Origin: an uncultured Lachnospiraceae bacterium
Lineage (GTDB): Bacteria > Bacillota > Clostridia > Lachnospirales > Lachnospiraceae
Assembly (NCBI GenBank): GCA_900318375.1
Contig: ONKG01000002.1
Coordinates: forward strand, 124,001-188,000
Direction of reading: 5' to 3'
DNA length: 64,000 nucleotides
Shown: positions 43,021 through 51,030 of the stretch, piece by piece
How positions within the stretch are numbered: the stretch's first letter is position 1
Layout: each line of letters opens with the position of its first letter
Translations under genes and position numbers: made by a program
Notes under the pieces: model-generated
The model's database searches: none
The model's input: only the letters and a program-made list of their open reading frames with translations
Told to the model about the DNA's origin: nothing

Positions 43021-44571
43021 TCAATCCTGTTCCGGGAAAAACATATTGTCCATGTAGAGATCGCTGAAGAGAGGGTTCTCCGCGAGAGCCGTCTCCTCCG
43101 CATTCTCTCCGACAACGCGCATGCGCTCGAGAACGGAGGGATCACATGCTGCCATCACGGCGCCGGCAAGGGAACTGTTGCCCACAGGAACCATCCTGTC
43201 CAGAAGTTCCTCCGGCAGCAGGCCGATCCCGACCGCCTTCTCCAGATTGATCTTCTGTCCGAAGCCGCCGGCAATATAAAGCTTTCCGATCTGATCATAG
43301 TCTGTCCCGTACTCTTCCAGCAGCACCTCCAGTCCCGCGCGCACAGCGGACTTGGCCAGCTGTATCTCACGGACATCCTTGTTGGTAAACACTATCCCTT
43401 CCGCGACCGGGAATCCATCATCAAAATAATCGTCATCCAGAAGGCCGGTCTCATCAACCAGTTCCTCCTTCAGAAGCTCGTAGACGGTCTCCAGAACACC
43501 CGTCCCGCAAAGACCGACAGGCGGCAGGCCGCCGATCGTCTCCACCTGTGCCTCGCCGTCGGTGATCTCCACGCTGCTGACCGCGCCCGGTATGCCTGCT
43601 ACGCCGCAGCTGATATTGCCGCCCTCAAAAGCGGGGCCGGCCGCCGTGGACGCCGATATGATGCGGTCACGGTTTCCGATCGCCATCTCACCGTTGGTCC
43701 CCAGGTCCACGAGAATACAGATTTCCTCGCTCTGATCGATCCCGCAGGCCACGATTCCGCTCACAATATCAGCTCCGACAAAGGTACTGATTCCCGGAAG
43801 GATCGTCATGTTCTCATATTCATGCAGGGAGATATCTACCGGCGTGTAGGGGGCAACGCCCAGGGTTTCACAGGACAGGCCCTGCAGCAGGTGCTCCATG
43901 GTCGAGTTGCCGCTGATCACCATCCGGGTATCCTGTGCCAGACCCAGCTCTTCCCGCAGCAGATCCAGATCCGCGCGTATGCTCTTCTGCAGCAGGCCGC
44001 CCTTTCCCTGATTGGAAGCCTCCATCCGGCTGATGACATCGGCCCCCCAGCTTCTCTGGTGGTTAATGCCCGTGGAAGTCCCCAGGATCCGTCCGCTTCC
44101 GGTGTCCACAGCGGACATTGCAATCGTTGTCGTACCGATATCGACGGCAGCCGCAATTTTCCCTTCTGAATTTGCAGGGATCTTTTGTTCCGCTGCCGGA
44201 TTTCTGTGCGTCTGTCCGGATTCCCCTTGTTCCGGCGTCTTCTTTCCCGGGCCCGCACCCCGCGCCCCCTTCAGAGCAAAACCGGATGCCACGTCCATCT
44301 GTTTCTCGTCCCCTGCCTCGATTTCAATGACAGCGCCCTGCACGGCTGCAGTCCTGCAGGCAAGACGCACGCCTTCCGAGATCTCCGCTTCTGTCAGGAC
44401 CTTGCGGTCTGCCTGCGACGGCGCGGGCGGATCCTGGACAAAGCGGACCCGGCACTTGCCGCAGGTACCGTTTCCGCCGCAGGGAGCCAGAATATATTCC
44501 CCCTGTGCCTGCAGTGCCTGCAGAATACTTGTGCCCTCTCCTGTGCTCTCTATCCGGATCCTGTGTCCCAC
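43021..44571 (-). CDS. RACo/RamA-type reductive activator of corrinoid protein
   Basis: 516 residues. An N-terminal plant-type 2Fe-2S ferredoxin domain has Cys31, Cys37, Cys40 and Cys72 (CGGNGTCGKC; LACRT). From about 145 comes the DUF4445/ASKHA region with AAVDIGTTTIAMSAVD and ILVDLGTNGEMAIGN as phosphate-binding loops, and GGFGQKINLEKAVGIG near the end. RACo proteins use ATP to reduce inactive cob(II)alamin back to cob(I)alamin on the partner corrinoid protein. The partner is almost certainly the corrinoid protein encoded 265 bp upstream. The Pro/Gly/Glu-rich linker at about 105-140 is unremarkable. Confidence 0.92.
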   Translation of the reverse strand: MGHRIRIESTGEGTSILQALQAQGEYILAPCGGNGTCGKCRVRFVQDPPAPSQADRKVLTEAEISEGVRLACRTAAVQGAVIEIEAGDEKQMDVASGFALKGARGAGPGKKTPEQGESGQTHRNPAAEQKIPANSEGKIAAAVDIGTTTIAMSAVDTGSGRILGTSTGINHQRSWGADVISRMEASNQGKGGLLQKSIRADLDLLREELGLAQDTRMVISGNSTMEHLLQGLSCETLGVAPYTPVDISLHEYENMTILPGISTFVGADIVSGIVACGIDQSEEICILVDLGTNGEMAIGNRDRIISASTAAGPAFEGGNISCGVAGIPGAVSSVEITDGEAQVETIGGLPPVGLCGTGVLETVYELLKEELVDETGLLDDDYFDDGFPVAEGIVFTNKDVREIQLAKSAVRAGLEVLLEEYGTDYDQIGKLYIAGGFGQKINLEKAVGIGLLPEELLDRMVPVGNSSLAGAVMAACDPSVLERMRVVGENAEETALAENPLFSDLYMDNMFFPEQD

Positions 44572-44636
44572 TCTTTTTTCCTCCTCAGGCAGATCTATAC
44601 ATGCGGATTTTTCTAAAAATATCTCTCTTTACAAAT

Positions 44637-44665
44637 CATGCCCCCGCTTTGCCTGCGGGGGCATG
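44637..44665. other. Hairpin between corrinoid protein and activator genes
   Basis: CATGCCCCCGC and its inverse GCGGGGGCATG pair over 11 bp with a 7-nt loop. No T-run follows on either strand, so it may stabilise the upstream message rather than end it. Confidence 0.5.
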
Positions 44666-44698
44666 CCATACTCCTTACAATAGTGCCTTACAGCGCAG

Positions 44699-44820
44699 GC
44701 TCTGCTTCAAGCCGCGGAGCCCTGCTTCGAGCCGCAGAGTCCTGTTTCAAGCTGCGAAACCCTGCCTTGCTTCGAGCTGCGGCGTCCCGCTTCAAGCCGC
44801 GGAGCCCTGCTTCAAGCGGC
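44699..44820. repeat. 20-bp tandem repeat downstream of corrinoid protein
   Basis: About six degenerate units of 20 bp (type CCTGCTTCAAGCCGCGGAGC), starting near 44700 and ending 17 bp before the corrinoid-protein stop. One unit carries a 4-bp expansion. They are contiguous, with no spacers. Confidence 0.8.
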
Positions 44821-44836
44821 AAAAGTCAGCCGAAAA

Positions 44837-45475
44837 TCAGGCACTGACAAATTCAACCGCCTTCTCAGCCGCACTCGGAGCATCTTCCGTGTAGGCATCG
44901 GCACCGATGCTGTCCGCAAACTCCTGTGTGACAGGAGCGCCGCCGACCATGATTTTTACCTTGTCACGGATGCCGGCTTCTTCCGCAGCCTTGATCACCT
45001 CACCCATCATGGGCATGGTCGTTGTAAGAAGCGCGGACATTCCGATAATATCAGCATTCTCATCAATCGCCGCCTGAACAAATTTCTCCGGTGCCACATC
45101 GACACCGAGGTCAACTACGTCAAAGCCCTTCCCTTCAAACATCATGATGACAAGGTTTTTGCCGATATCATGCAGGTCGCCCTGGACGGTCCCCATGACG
45201 ATTTTGCCCCTGCCGCTGGCGCCTTCTTCGGACAAATGGGGCTTGAGCACCTCGGACCCTGCCTTCATGGCACGCGCGGAAACCAGTACCTGGGGGACAA
45301 AAATCTCATTTGCCTTGAACTTTGCGCCGACGACATCCATACCCGCCAGAAGACCCTGGGTCAGAATCACATTGGGCTCCAGTCCTTCATCAATTGCCTG
45401 CTGACAGAGTTTGGCAACATCTTTCCTCTTGCCCTTCTGAAGCATCTCAGAGATTTTTTCAAGCACTTCACTCAT
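44837..45475 (-). CDS. Methyltransferase corrinoid protein (MtbC/MttC-like)
   Basis: 212 residues. The N-terminal helical cap domain (about 1-85) contains GLLAGMDVVGAKFKANEIFVPQ in family register. The Rossmann-like B12 domain follows, with the cobalt-ligand motif D100-L-H102-D-I-G105 in QGDLHDIGKNLV, then SALLTTTMPMM and VGGAPVTQEFADSIGADAY. It carries the methyl group between a substrate methyltransferase and the MtaA/MtbA-like enzyme. The ATG at 45475 follows AAAGGAG. The substrate methyltransferase (MttB or MtaB type) is not adjacent, so the methyl donor is unknown. Confidence 0.93.
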   Translation of the reverse strand: MSEVLEKISEMLQKGKRKDVAKLCQQAIDEGLEPNVILTQGLLAGMDVVGAKFKANEIFVPQVLVSARAMKAGSEVLKPHLSEEGASGRGKIVMGTVQGDLHDIGKNLVIMMFEGKGFDVVDLGVDVAPEKFVQAAIDENADIIGMSALLTTTMPMMGEVIKAAEEAGIRDKVKIMVGGAPVTQEFADSIGADAYTEDAPSAAEKAVEFVSA

Positions 45476-45637
45476 CTGCAATAACTCCTTTCGTAAAAAA
45501 TTCCCGGTTAATTTGAATCTCCGCAGGCTCTCCACTTCCGGCGGAAATCCTTTTTCTGCTGTTGATTTTAGGCCGCCCGGGTTTTCACGCACAAATCGTG
45601 TGTCCCCCGGCAGCTGTTGCAGGTGCAGCTTTTAATA

Positions 45638-45643
45638 ATTATA
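45638..45643 (-). promoter_or_regulatory. Candidate -10 of the corrinoid operon
   Basis: Minus-strand TATAAT about 160 nt upstream of the corrinoid gene, preceded by T-rich sequence (TTTTTTG) but no good -35. A weak -35 would fit activation by the adjacent AraC-type regulator (inference). Confidence 0.4.
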
Positions 45644-45761
45644 CAAAAAACTGTCTGCTTGTTTTTTGTAATTTTTTTGAATAATTCGTCGGTTTTTTAT
45701 ACCCTCACGGAAACGCGGCTTTCCCGCTTTCCCTTTGATAAGAGGCTGATACGAGGCAGGC

Positions 45762-46955
45762 CTACCGGTACTGCCTGGGCGTGAGGCCGGTCAGCTTTTT
45801 AAACACCTTGGTAAAATAGCTCTGGTCCTTATAGCCGCATGCGATTGCGATCTCCATGACAGGATAATCTGTATTGGACAAAAGCCGTGCCGCCTCTTCT
45901 ATACGGACACGATTGAGATGCTCCTTAAATGTCATTCCGGTCACCTGCCGGAACAGAGTAGACAGATACGACGTATTTACGTGCAGATACTCTGCAACCG
46001 TCGCCAGCGTAATATCTTCCGAAAAGTTCTGGGAAATATATTCAACAGCGTTTTTGACGATCCTGCTGCTCTTTTCCGGTGTCATGAACAGGCTGTCTGT
46101 AAAAATATCAATGTTGTCCTGGAAAGTATAACATATGTCATAGATATTCTGTGAGGCAGCCAGAGAGGTGATGAGTCTCTGGTTCATTTCAAGGACCATG
46201 TTGGCGTCGGCGCCGCGGTTGATCGAGGCGCGGGACAAAAGCGAGCACAGCTCGATGATCCGGATCTTGATGCGATCCGTGTCATGTCCTTCATAGAGCA
46301 GAATGTGGCCGAGGAGCTCATTCAGGATTTCCCTCGCGCGCGCAGTATTGTTCACCTTGATACTGCTGATCAGCTCGTTTTCCAGTTCCACCGGATACAT
46401 CTTTTCCTCGCGGACACCGCTGTTCTTAAAAAGCTGAATCGACTCGTTGATCCTCGACTGCTGCAGGAGCTTCTCCTTGTTGGAGGCAATGACCTGCCTG
46501 CTCTCCACAAGGATGCTGCGCATCAGGTAATTGAAGATCGTGCTGATCTGTGTGACAAGGTCCGGATCCAGCACCGGGATTCCGGCAGAATACTCCATCA
46601 GACGCACCAGACCTTCTGCGGGGATGTTATTTTCTTTATTCAGATCCGTGATCATGACCGCGTCAGGGTCATCCATGAGAAAGGGACCCGCGACCGCAGA
46701 TCCAAACTGCTTTCCCTTGATCATGACGGGATAGACAATGTGGTTCATACCGGAATGACAGCAGAATACATAGGCTTCTCCAAAGTCCTTTGCCATCTCT
46801 CCCGTGCAGTAGGTATATTTTTCCCCATACTGAAGGAGTTCTCTGCCGCTTTCATCAATCAGCGCAATATTGAGTCTGGTAATTGCATGAAAAGCCTTCA
46901 GCATATCTCCCAGTTCCTGCTCTGAGATATATTTAAAAACATGGTTCTTTTCCAT
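45762..46955 (-). CDS. PocR-domain AraC-family regulator
   Basis: 397 residues. The N-terminal PocR sensory domain (about 8-165) has ITRLNIALIDESGREL, the YCTGEMAKDFGEAYVFCCHSG cysteine region and AVAGPFLMDD. A helical middle part follows. The AraC-type double helix-turn-helix (about 300-397) has ITLATVAEYLHVNTSYLS and the signature ..IAIACGYKDQSYFTKVFKKLTGLTPRQYR. PocR domains act as small-ligand sensors in activators of propanediol/cobalamin and C1 genes. It lies directly upstream of the corrinoid operon in the same direction and probably activates it. Confidence 0.9.
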   Translation of the reverse strand: MEKNHVFKYISEQELGDMLKAFHAITRLNIALIDESGRELLQYGEKYTYCTGEMAKDFGEAYVFCCHSGMNHIVYPVMIKGKQFGSAVAGPFLMDDPDAVMITDLNKENNIPAEGLVRLMEYSAGIPVLDPDLVTQISTIFNYLMRSILVESRQVIASNKEKLLQQSRINESIQLFKNSGVREEKMYPVELENELISSIKVNNTARAREILNELLGHILLYEGHDTDRIKIRIIELCSLLSRASINRGADANMVLEMNQRLITSLAASQNIYDICYTFQDNIDIFTDSLFMTPEKSSRIVKNAVEYISQNFSEDITLATVAEYLHVNTSYLSTLFRQVTGMTFKEHLNRVRIEEAARLLSNTDYPVMEIAIACGYKDQSYFTKVFKKLTGLTPRQYR

Positions 46956-47162
46956 CCGCCGCCCTCTTCCGGCATCTTCTCCGCTGCTGTTATCGAAAGA
47001 AAACAGCTGCCGCCCACCGTCTTGACAACCGTGAGCGACAGCCTGAGACTTTTTTATCCCATAAAAGACCAGATCATTTGCGCAATCTCTGCGCTTTAAG
47101 CCCGGAATCAGGACTTTTGCATCCTCACTGCTGCTTCGGACAGTAACCCCGGGCTCTCCGGC

Positions 47163-48422
47163 TTACCTGTCGCCGTTGAATTCCTTGACAGCTTCCACCA
47201 TGGCCGCGATATTCTCGATGGGAGTATTGGCCTGGATGTTGTGGATGGTATTGAAGATGTAACCGCCGTCTTTGGAGAAAATCTCCAGTCTCCGCAGGAC
47301 CTGTTCGCGGACCTCTTCGGGAGTTCCGAAGGGGAGGGTATGCTGGGTATCGACGCCGCCGCCCCAGAAGAGGATATCCTTGCCATAAGCGTCCTTAAGT
47401 CTCTGGGGATCCATGCCGGTCGCGGAGCACTGAACAGGATTGAGGGCGTCAAAGCCGCTCTCGATAAAGAGAGGGATCATGTCGAAGACAGCACCGCAGG
47501 AGTGCTTGAGGGTCTTCCATGTGGTGTGCTCATGGATCCAGTCACACATCTTCTTGTAGTAGGGAAGATAGATTTCCTCATAAGTATCAGGAGACATCAT
47601 CAGGCTGTTCTGTGAGCCGTAATCTGTTCCGCAGATGTAGACGATATCGATGTCAGAGCCGAACTCATCCCAGTATTTCTGGAAGTTCTGAATGGCGATG
47701 TCGGTACCCTGGTCAAAGACCTCCTCCACCTCATCGGGATAGAGCAGGGGGGCCATGTACCAGTCCGCGATCCTGCGGACGCCGCGGGGATGACGGATGT
47801 TGGGGCCGGGAATGTTGTTGGCATCGCCCAGGCAGGAATACCCCGGGATTACCTGGATGGCTCGCTGCAGAGGCTTGTACTCCTCCAGCTTTTTGTGGTG
47901 GAAAGCAATCTGCTCATCAGAGGCCAGCATATAGTCCTCGACATTACCGGACAGATCGGGATCATCCTCGTCGACTTCCTCTTCGGGGCGCTCCAGATTG
48001 TCGAAATAGTAGCCGCCGGCAGGCAGGTGGCCGCTGGGCGCGACGGAGTCATCACCTTCAGGATAAACAAAGGTACCGCCCTTGCCGTCGTCATGGAGAG
48101 TAGCATTGGCAGGGATCAGGATCGGTGTGCCGCGGTATTCCCACTCCTTCCAGGCATCATTGTGATGTCCGTAGGTATCGCCGAAATTGTCAAGATTCTG
48201 CACATCGACGCCCATGACCTCTCCCAGGTCCGGATCTACGAAGGCTGTCATCGTGCTCATGTCATTGATCCTGGGCAGCTTCTTCTCCAGTCCGTAATAA
48301 TCACGCAGCTGCGCGACGACCTGGCAGTTGACCATGGATGTACACATTCCGCCGAAGTCCACCGGGACCTTGTCGGGCTCTTTATGTGCAAATGCTGTCA
48401 AAACTCTCTCTTTAGATGTCAT
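47163..48422 (-). CDS. UroD-superfamily methyltransferase, second type
   Basis: 419 residues beginning MTSKERVLTAFAHKEPDKVPVD. It belongs to the uroporphyrinogen-decarboxylase-like group found with corrinoid proteins. The His/Cys pair appears in TLKHSCGAVFDM. The last zinc-ligand region reads FNTIHNIQANTPIENI, lacking the Cys present in the paralogue at 40934, so its chemistry may differ. GGGGAGGAAGAACGC precedes the ATG at 48422. It lies upstream of the PocR regulator and divergent from an AraC regulator. Which corrinoid partner it uses is unknown. Confidence 0.85.
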   Translation of the reverse strand: MTSKERVLTAFAHKEPDKVPVDFGGMCTSMVNCQVVAQLRDYYGLEKKLPRINDMSTMTAFVDPDLGEVMGVDVQNLDNFGDTYGHHNDAWKEWEYRGTPILIPANATLHDDGKGGTFVYPEGDDSVAPSGHLPAGGYYFDNLERPEEEVDEDDPDLSGNVEDYMLASDEQIAFHHKKLEEYKPLQRAIQVIPGYSCLGDANNIPGPNIRHPRGVRRIADWYMAPLLYPDEVEEVFDQGTDIAIQNFQKYWDEFGSDIDIVYICGTDYGSQNSLMMSPDTYEEIYLPYYKKMCDWIHEHTTWKTLKHSCGAVFDMIPLFIESGFDALNPVQCSATGMDPQRLKDAYGKDILFWGGGVDTQHTLPFGTPEEVREQVLRRLEIFSKDGGYIFNTIHNIQANTPIENIAAMVEAVKEFNGDR

Positions 48423-48747
48423 GCGTTCTTCCTCCCCTGAAAGCATCTTTGACTGAACCGAACCGGATTTTACCGGATTCAACCGGATTTTTACATCAAT
48501 AGTTCCAAAAAAGCAAAAAGCTTTATTCAAATTGGCTTGAGTTATCTTCTATATAATATGATACAATGAAAAAAGGAAAAATACACTTGCAATTCCTATC
48601 ATCAAATATGCAAATATTATCATCAATTAACCCGTGCGGCAGGATCATGCAGGTCAATGCTGTCTAACACCGGCCAATGCAGTCCGCCTGCCGCAAAACT
48701 CTCTCGCGTTTCAAATGCGTGCAGTAAGCTGTACCCAAGGAGCAGAC
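48423..48747. other. Divergent control region
   Basis: 325 bp between the UroD-family gene and the AraC gene, AT-rich in the middle (48530-48620). Plus strand TATAAT at about 48553 and TACAAT at about 48564 are possible -10 boxes; no -35 at 17 bp is convincing. Likely operator region of the AraC protein. Confidence 0.4.
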
Positions 48748-49620
48748 ATGCGGCAGATCCCGGAAGAATACATCGTTCAGAAAGAGCAGGACATTCTGGA
48801 ATCGGAGGGTATCTTTGTCCACACCCCCTCCGATTTCACCAAAAACAACCTCTTTTATATCCGTCTGGAAGCCCTCTATACCTGCGGTCCCCGGTACGAA
48901 GTGCGAAGGACCGGGCTCAATTCCTTTCTCCTGTTTTATATAAGAGAAGGTGAGATGCTCTTCGAATATGAGGGGCGCACTTTTACCGCCCGCAAAAAAG
49001 ACATTGTCTTCCTGGACTGTATGCTGCCGCATCGCTACCGGGCTCTGACAAGAGTCTCTTTTTACTGGTTCCACTTTGACGGCAGTTCCTCCAGGGCCTA
49101 CTTTGACTATTTCCACGAAAACCAGTGGATTTTTTTCCGGGATACAAACAATATGGAGGAGCACTTCGTCCTGATCCACGATCTGATGCGCAGCGGATGT
49201 CCGGACGAAGGCATCATGTCCGTCCATATCCACCGCCTCCTTGCCCTCCTCTTTTCCTCCGCGGGAAAAAGCAGGAACACCTCCGACATTGTCGCCAGAG
49301 CGAAAGTCTATATGGACCGGCACTACATGGAAAAGCTGTCCGCCGAACAGATTGCGGATGCCTCAAGGGTCAGCCCTTCCCACCTCTTCCGTCTCTTCCG
49401 CAAAGAGACCGGCCTGAGCCCCTACGGGTATCTCACCAATATCAGGATGGAGCATGCCATGAAACTTCTCCTGAACACCTCCTATACCATCGAGGAGATT
49501 GCGGATCAATGTGCCTTCTGCTCCTCAGCCAATTTCATCCGTGCCTTCCGCCAGACCACCGGGGTAACACCCAGAAAATACCGGAAGCTGATCAGCGGCA
49601 TCACCTCAGCTGCCCCGTGA
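48748..49620 (+). CDS. AraC-family regulator with cupin sensor domain
   Basis: 290 residues. The N-terminal half is a jelly-roll AraC-binding domain (LLFYIREGEMLFEYEGRTF; DIVFLDCMLPHRY). The C-terminal half has two helix-turn-helices: LSAEQIADASRVSPSHLFRLF and TIEEIADQCAFCSSANFIRAF, with GVTPRKYRK. The ATG at 48748 was chosen because AAGGAGCAGAC precedes it. Divergent from the UroD-family methyltransferase, which is its likely target. Ligand unknown. Confidence 0.9.
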   Translation: MRQIPEEYIVQKEQDILESEGIFVHTPSDFTKNNLFYIRLEALYTCGPRYEVRRTGLNSFLLFYIREGEMLFEYEGRTFTARKKDIVFLDCMLPHRYRALTRVSFYWFHFDGSSSRAYFDYFHENQWIFFRDTNNMEEHFVLIHDLMRSGCPDEGIMSVHIHRLLALLFSSAGKSRNTSDIVARAKVYMDRHYMEKLSAEQIADASRVSPSHLFRLFRKETGLSPYGYLTNIRMEHAMKLLLNTSYTIEEIADQCAFCSSANFIRAFRQTTGVTPRKYRKLISGITSAAP

Positions 49621-49722
49621 CCGTAAAAAAATTTGCGATAACATGCAAACCGTCTTATACTTTTATCATGACCTCCTGTTCACAAACATGTGTGAATAAG
49701 GAGAGAAAGGACCTGATTAGTC

Positions 49723-50493
49723 ATGATCATAAAACGAGACATCAATTTTACCCCTGCAAACAGGAACAGGCGCCTGCATATTTATCTTCCCGACAGTTAT
49801 TCCGAGGGACATGAGCTTTATCCTGTCATGTATTTTTTTGACGGCCACAACCTGTTCAGCAACGAAGACGCCACCTTCGGCAAAAGCTGGGGATTTAAAG
49901 AATTCCTGGATAACTGGGACATAGATCTCATCATGGTCGGCATCGAATGCGGACACGAGGGAAATGAGCGCCTGGCGGAATACTGTCCTTACACCTTCCA
50001 GGGAAAATTCTGGGGCGGGACCCTCAACGGAACCGGCCACAGGACCCTGCAGTGGGTCGTCTCCGAGCTCAAGCCCGTAATCGACCGGGACTACCGCACA
50101 CTGCCCCACCGCGAGTCCACCGGAATCGGCGGATCGAGCATGGGAGGCCTTATGGCACTGTGCGGCGCTGTCTGCTACAACGACTGGTTCTCCAAGGCCG
50201 CCTGTGTCTCCAGCACCATCTCCCCCTGCATGGTCCCTCTGCGCAAAGACATAAAAAAAGCGCATATCCAGGAGGATACACGCGCTTATCTTTCTTTCGG
50301 AACAGAAGAAGCCTTCCGGCCGGACCCCGCAGATCCCATGAAGAGCCGGACAGCCCTCCAGAACCTGACCATCCAGGATGACCTGCGCCGCAAAAATGTC
50401 GCAACGGATCTGTTCTGCCAGATCGGAGGCGGCCACAACGAAGCCAGCTGGGAAAAGCAGATTCCCCGATTCATGGATTTTCTCTGGAAATAA
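49723..50493 (+). CDS. Esterase-like alpha/beta hydrolase
   Basis: 256 residues of the esterase-D/putative-esterase family. The nucleophile elbow is GIGGSSMGGLMAL (Ser near residue 139). An early YPVMYFFDGHNLF and a late FCQIGGGHNEASWEKQI supply the rest of the probable Ser-Asp-His triad. No signal peptide. GAAAGGA precedes the ATG. It follows the AraC gene by 102 nt and could be co-transcribed. The ester substrate is unknown. Confidence 0.85.
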   Translation: MIIKRDINFTPANRNRRLHIYLPDSYSEGHELYPVMYFFDGHNLFSNEDATFGKSWGFKEFLDNWDIDLIMVGIECGHEGNERLAEYCPYTFQGKFWGGTLNGTGHRTLQWVVSELKPVIDRDYRTLPHRESTGIGGSSMGGLMALCGAVCYNDWFSKAACVSSTISPCMVPLRKDIKKAHIQEDTRAYLSFGTEEAFRPDPADPMKSRTALQNLTIQDDLRRKNVATDLFCQIGGGHNEASWEKQIPRFMDFLWK

Positions 50494-50526
50494 TTCCCTG
50501 CAGCCGGCCAGATTGTCTTCTTTTAT

Positions 50527-50907
50527 TCACATATTCTGCAGGTAGAGGGTGCTCACTCTCTCCCACTGATATCTGCGCAGGTCGACCCGCCCGTCCGGAC
50601 AGGGGATCCCTTCCGCCTCGAGCAGTTCGATCTGCCGGTTCCCGCCTCCGAAGGCAAAGGCCTTTGACACTTCTCCATAGCGGTTGACGACCCGGAAACA
50701 GGGGATCCCGTCGGGGTCTGGATTGACATGAAGCGCATATCCGACCACTCTCGACCAGCGCCTGTTTCCTGCCAGTGCGGCAATCTGTCCGTAGGTCGCC
50801 ACCTTTCCCGGCGGAATCTGACGCACGATCTCATAAATCTTCTCGAAGGTGCTTTCCTTCTCCTCACCGTAAATCCTTTTCTTCACGAACCTTTCCTTCC
50901 CTGTCAT
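50527..50907 (-). CDS. MGMT-fold DNA-alkyl-binding protein
   Basis: 126 residues of the methylated-DNA methyltransferase-like (Ogt C-terminal/Atl) family: PPGKVATYGQIAALAGN, RVVGYALHVNPDPDG, and the active-site segment IPCFRVVNRYGEVS. The acceptor Cys is present but the canonical PCHRV reads PCFRV, so the His relay is lost. It may still bind alkylated DNA like Atl proteins or act weakly. The N-terminal start is uncertain: ATG at 50907, or GTG at 50886 with GGAAAGG before it. Convergent with the esterase gene. Confidence 0.82.
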   Translation of the reverse strand: MTGKERFVKKRIYGEEKESTFEKIYEIVRQIPPGKVATYGQIAALAGNRRWSRVVGYALHVNPDPDGIPCFRVVNRYGEVSKAFAFGGGNRQIELLEAEGIPCPDGRVDLRRYQWERVSTLYLQNM

Positions 50908-51030
50908 CCGACTAAGATGTATACAGGGAGGATTCCGCTGGAATCCTCCCCGAAAGCTGACTGCTCATGTACAGGCACTCAGATACGTTTTTGATGAAAC
51001 AAGGTGCGCTGTCCCCCCTGTTTTTCCTGA

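Noticed and set aside
44699..44820. Possible CRISPR array
   Set aside because: Repeats are contiguous 20-bp units without spacers, and no cas genes are present.
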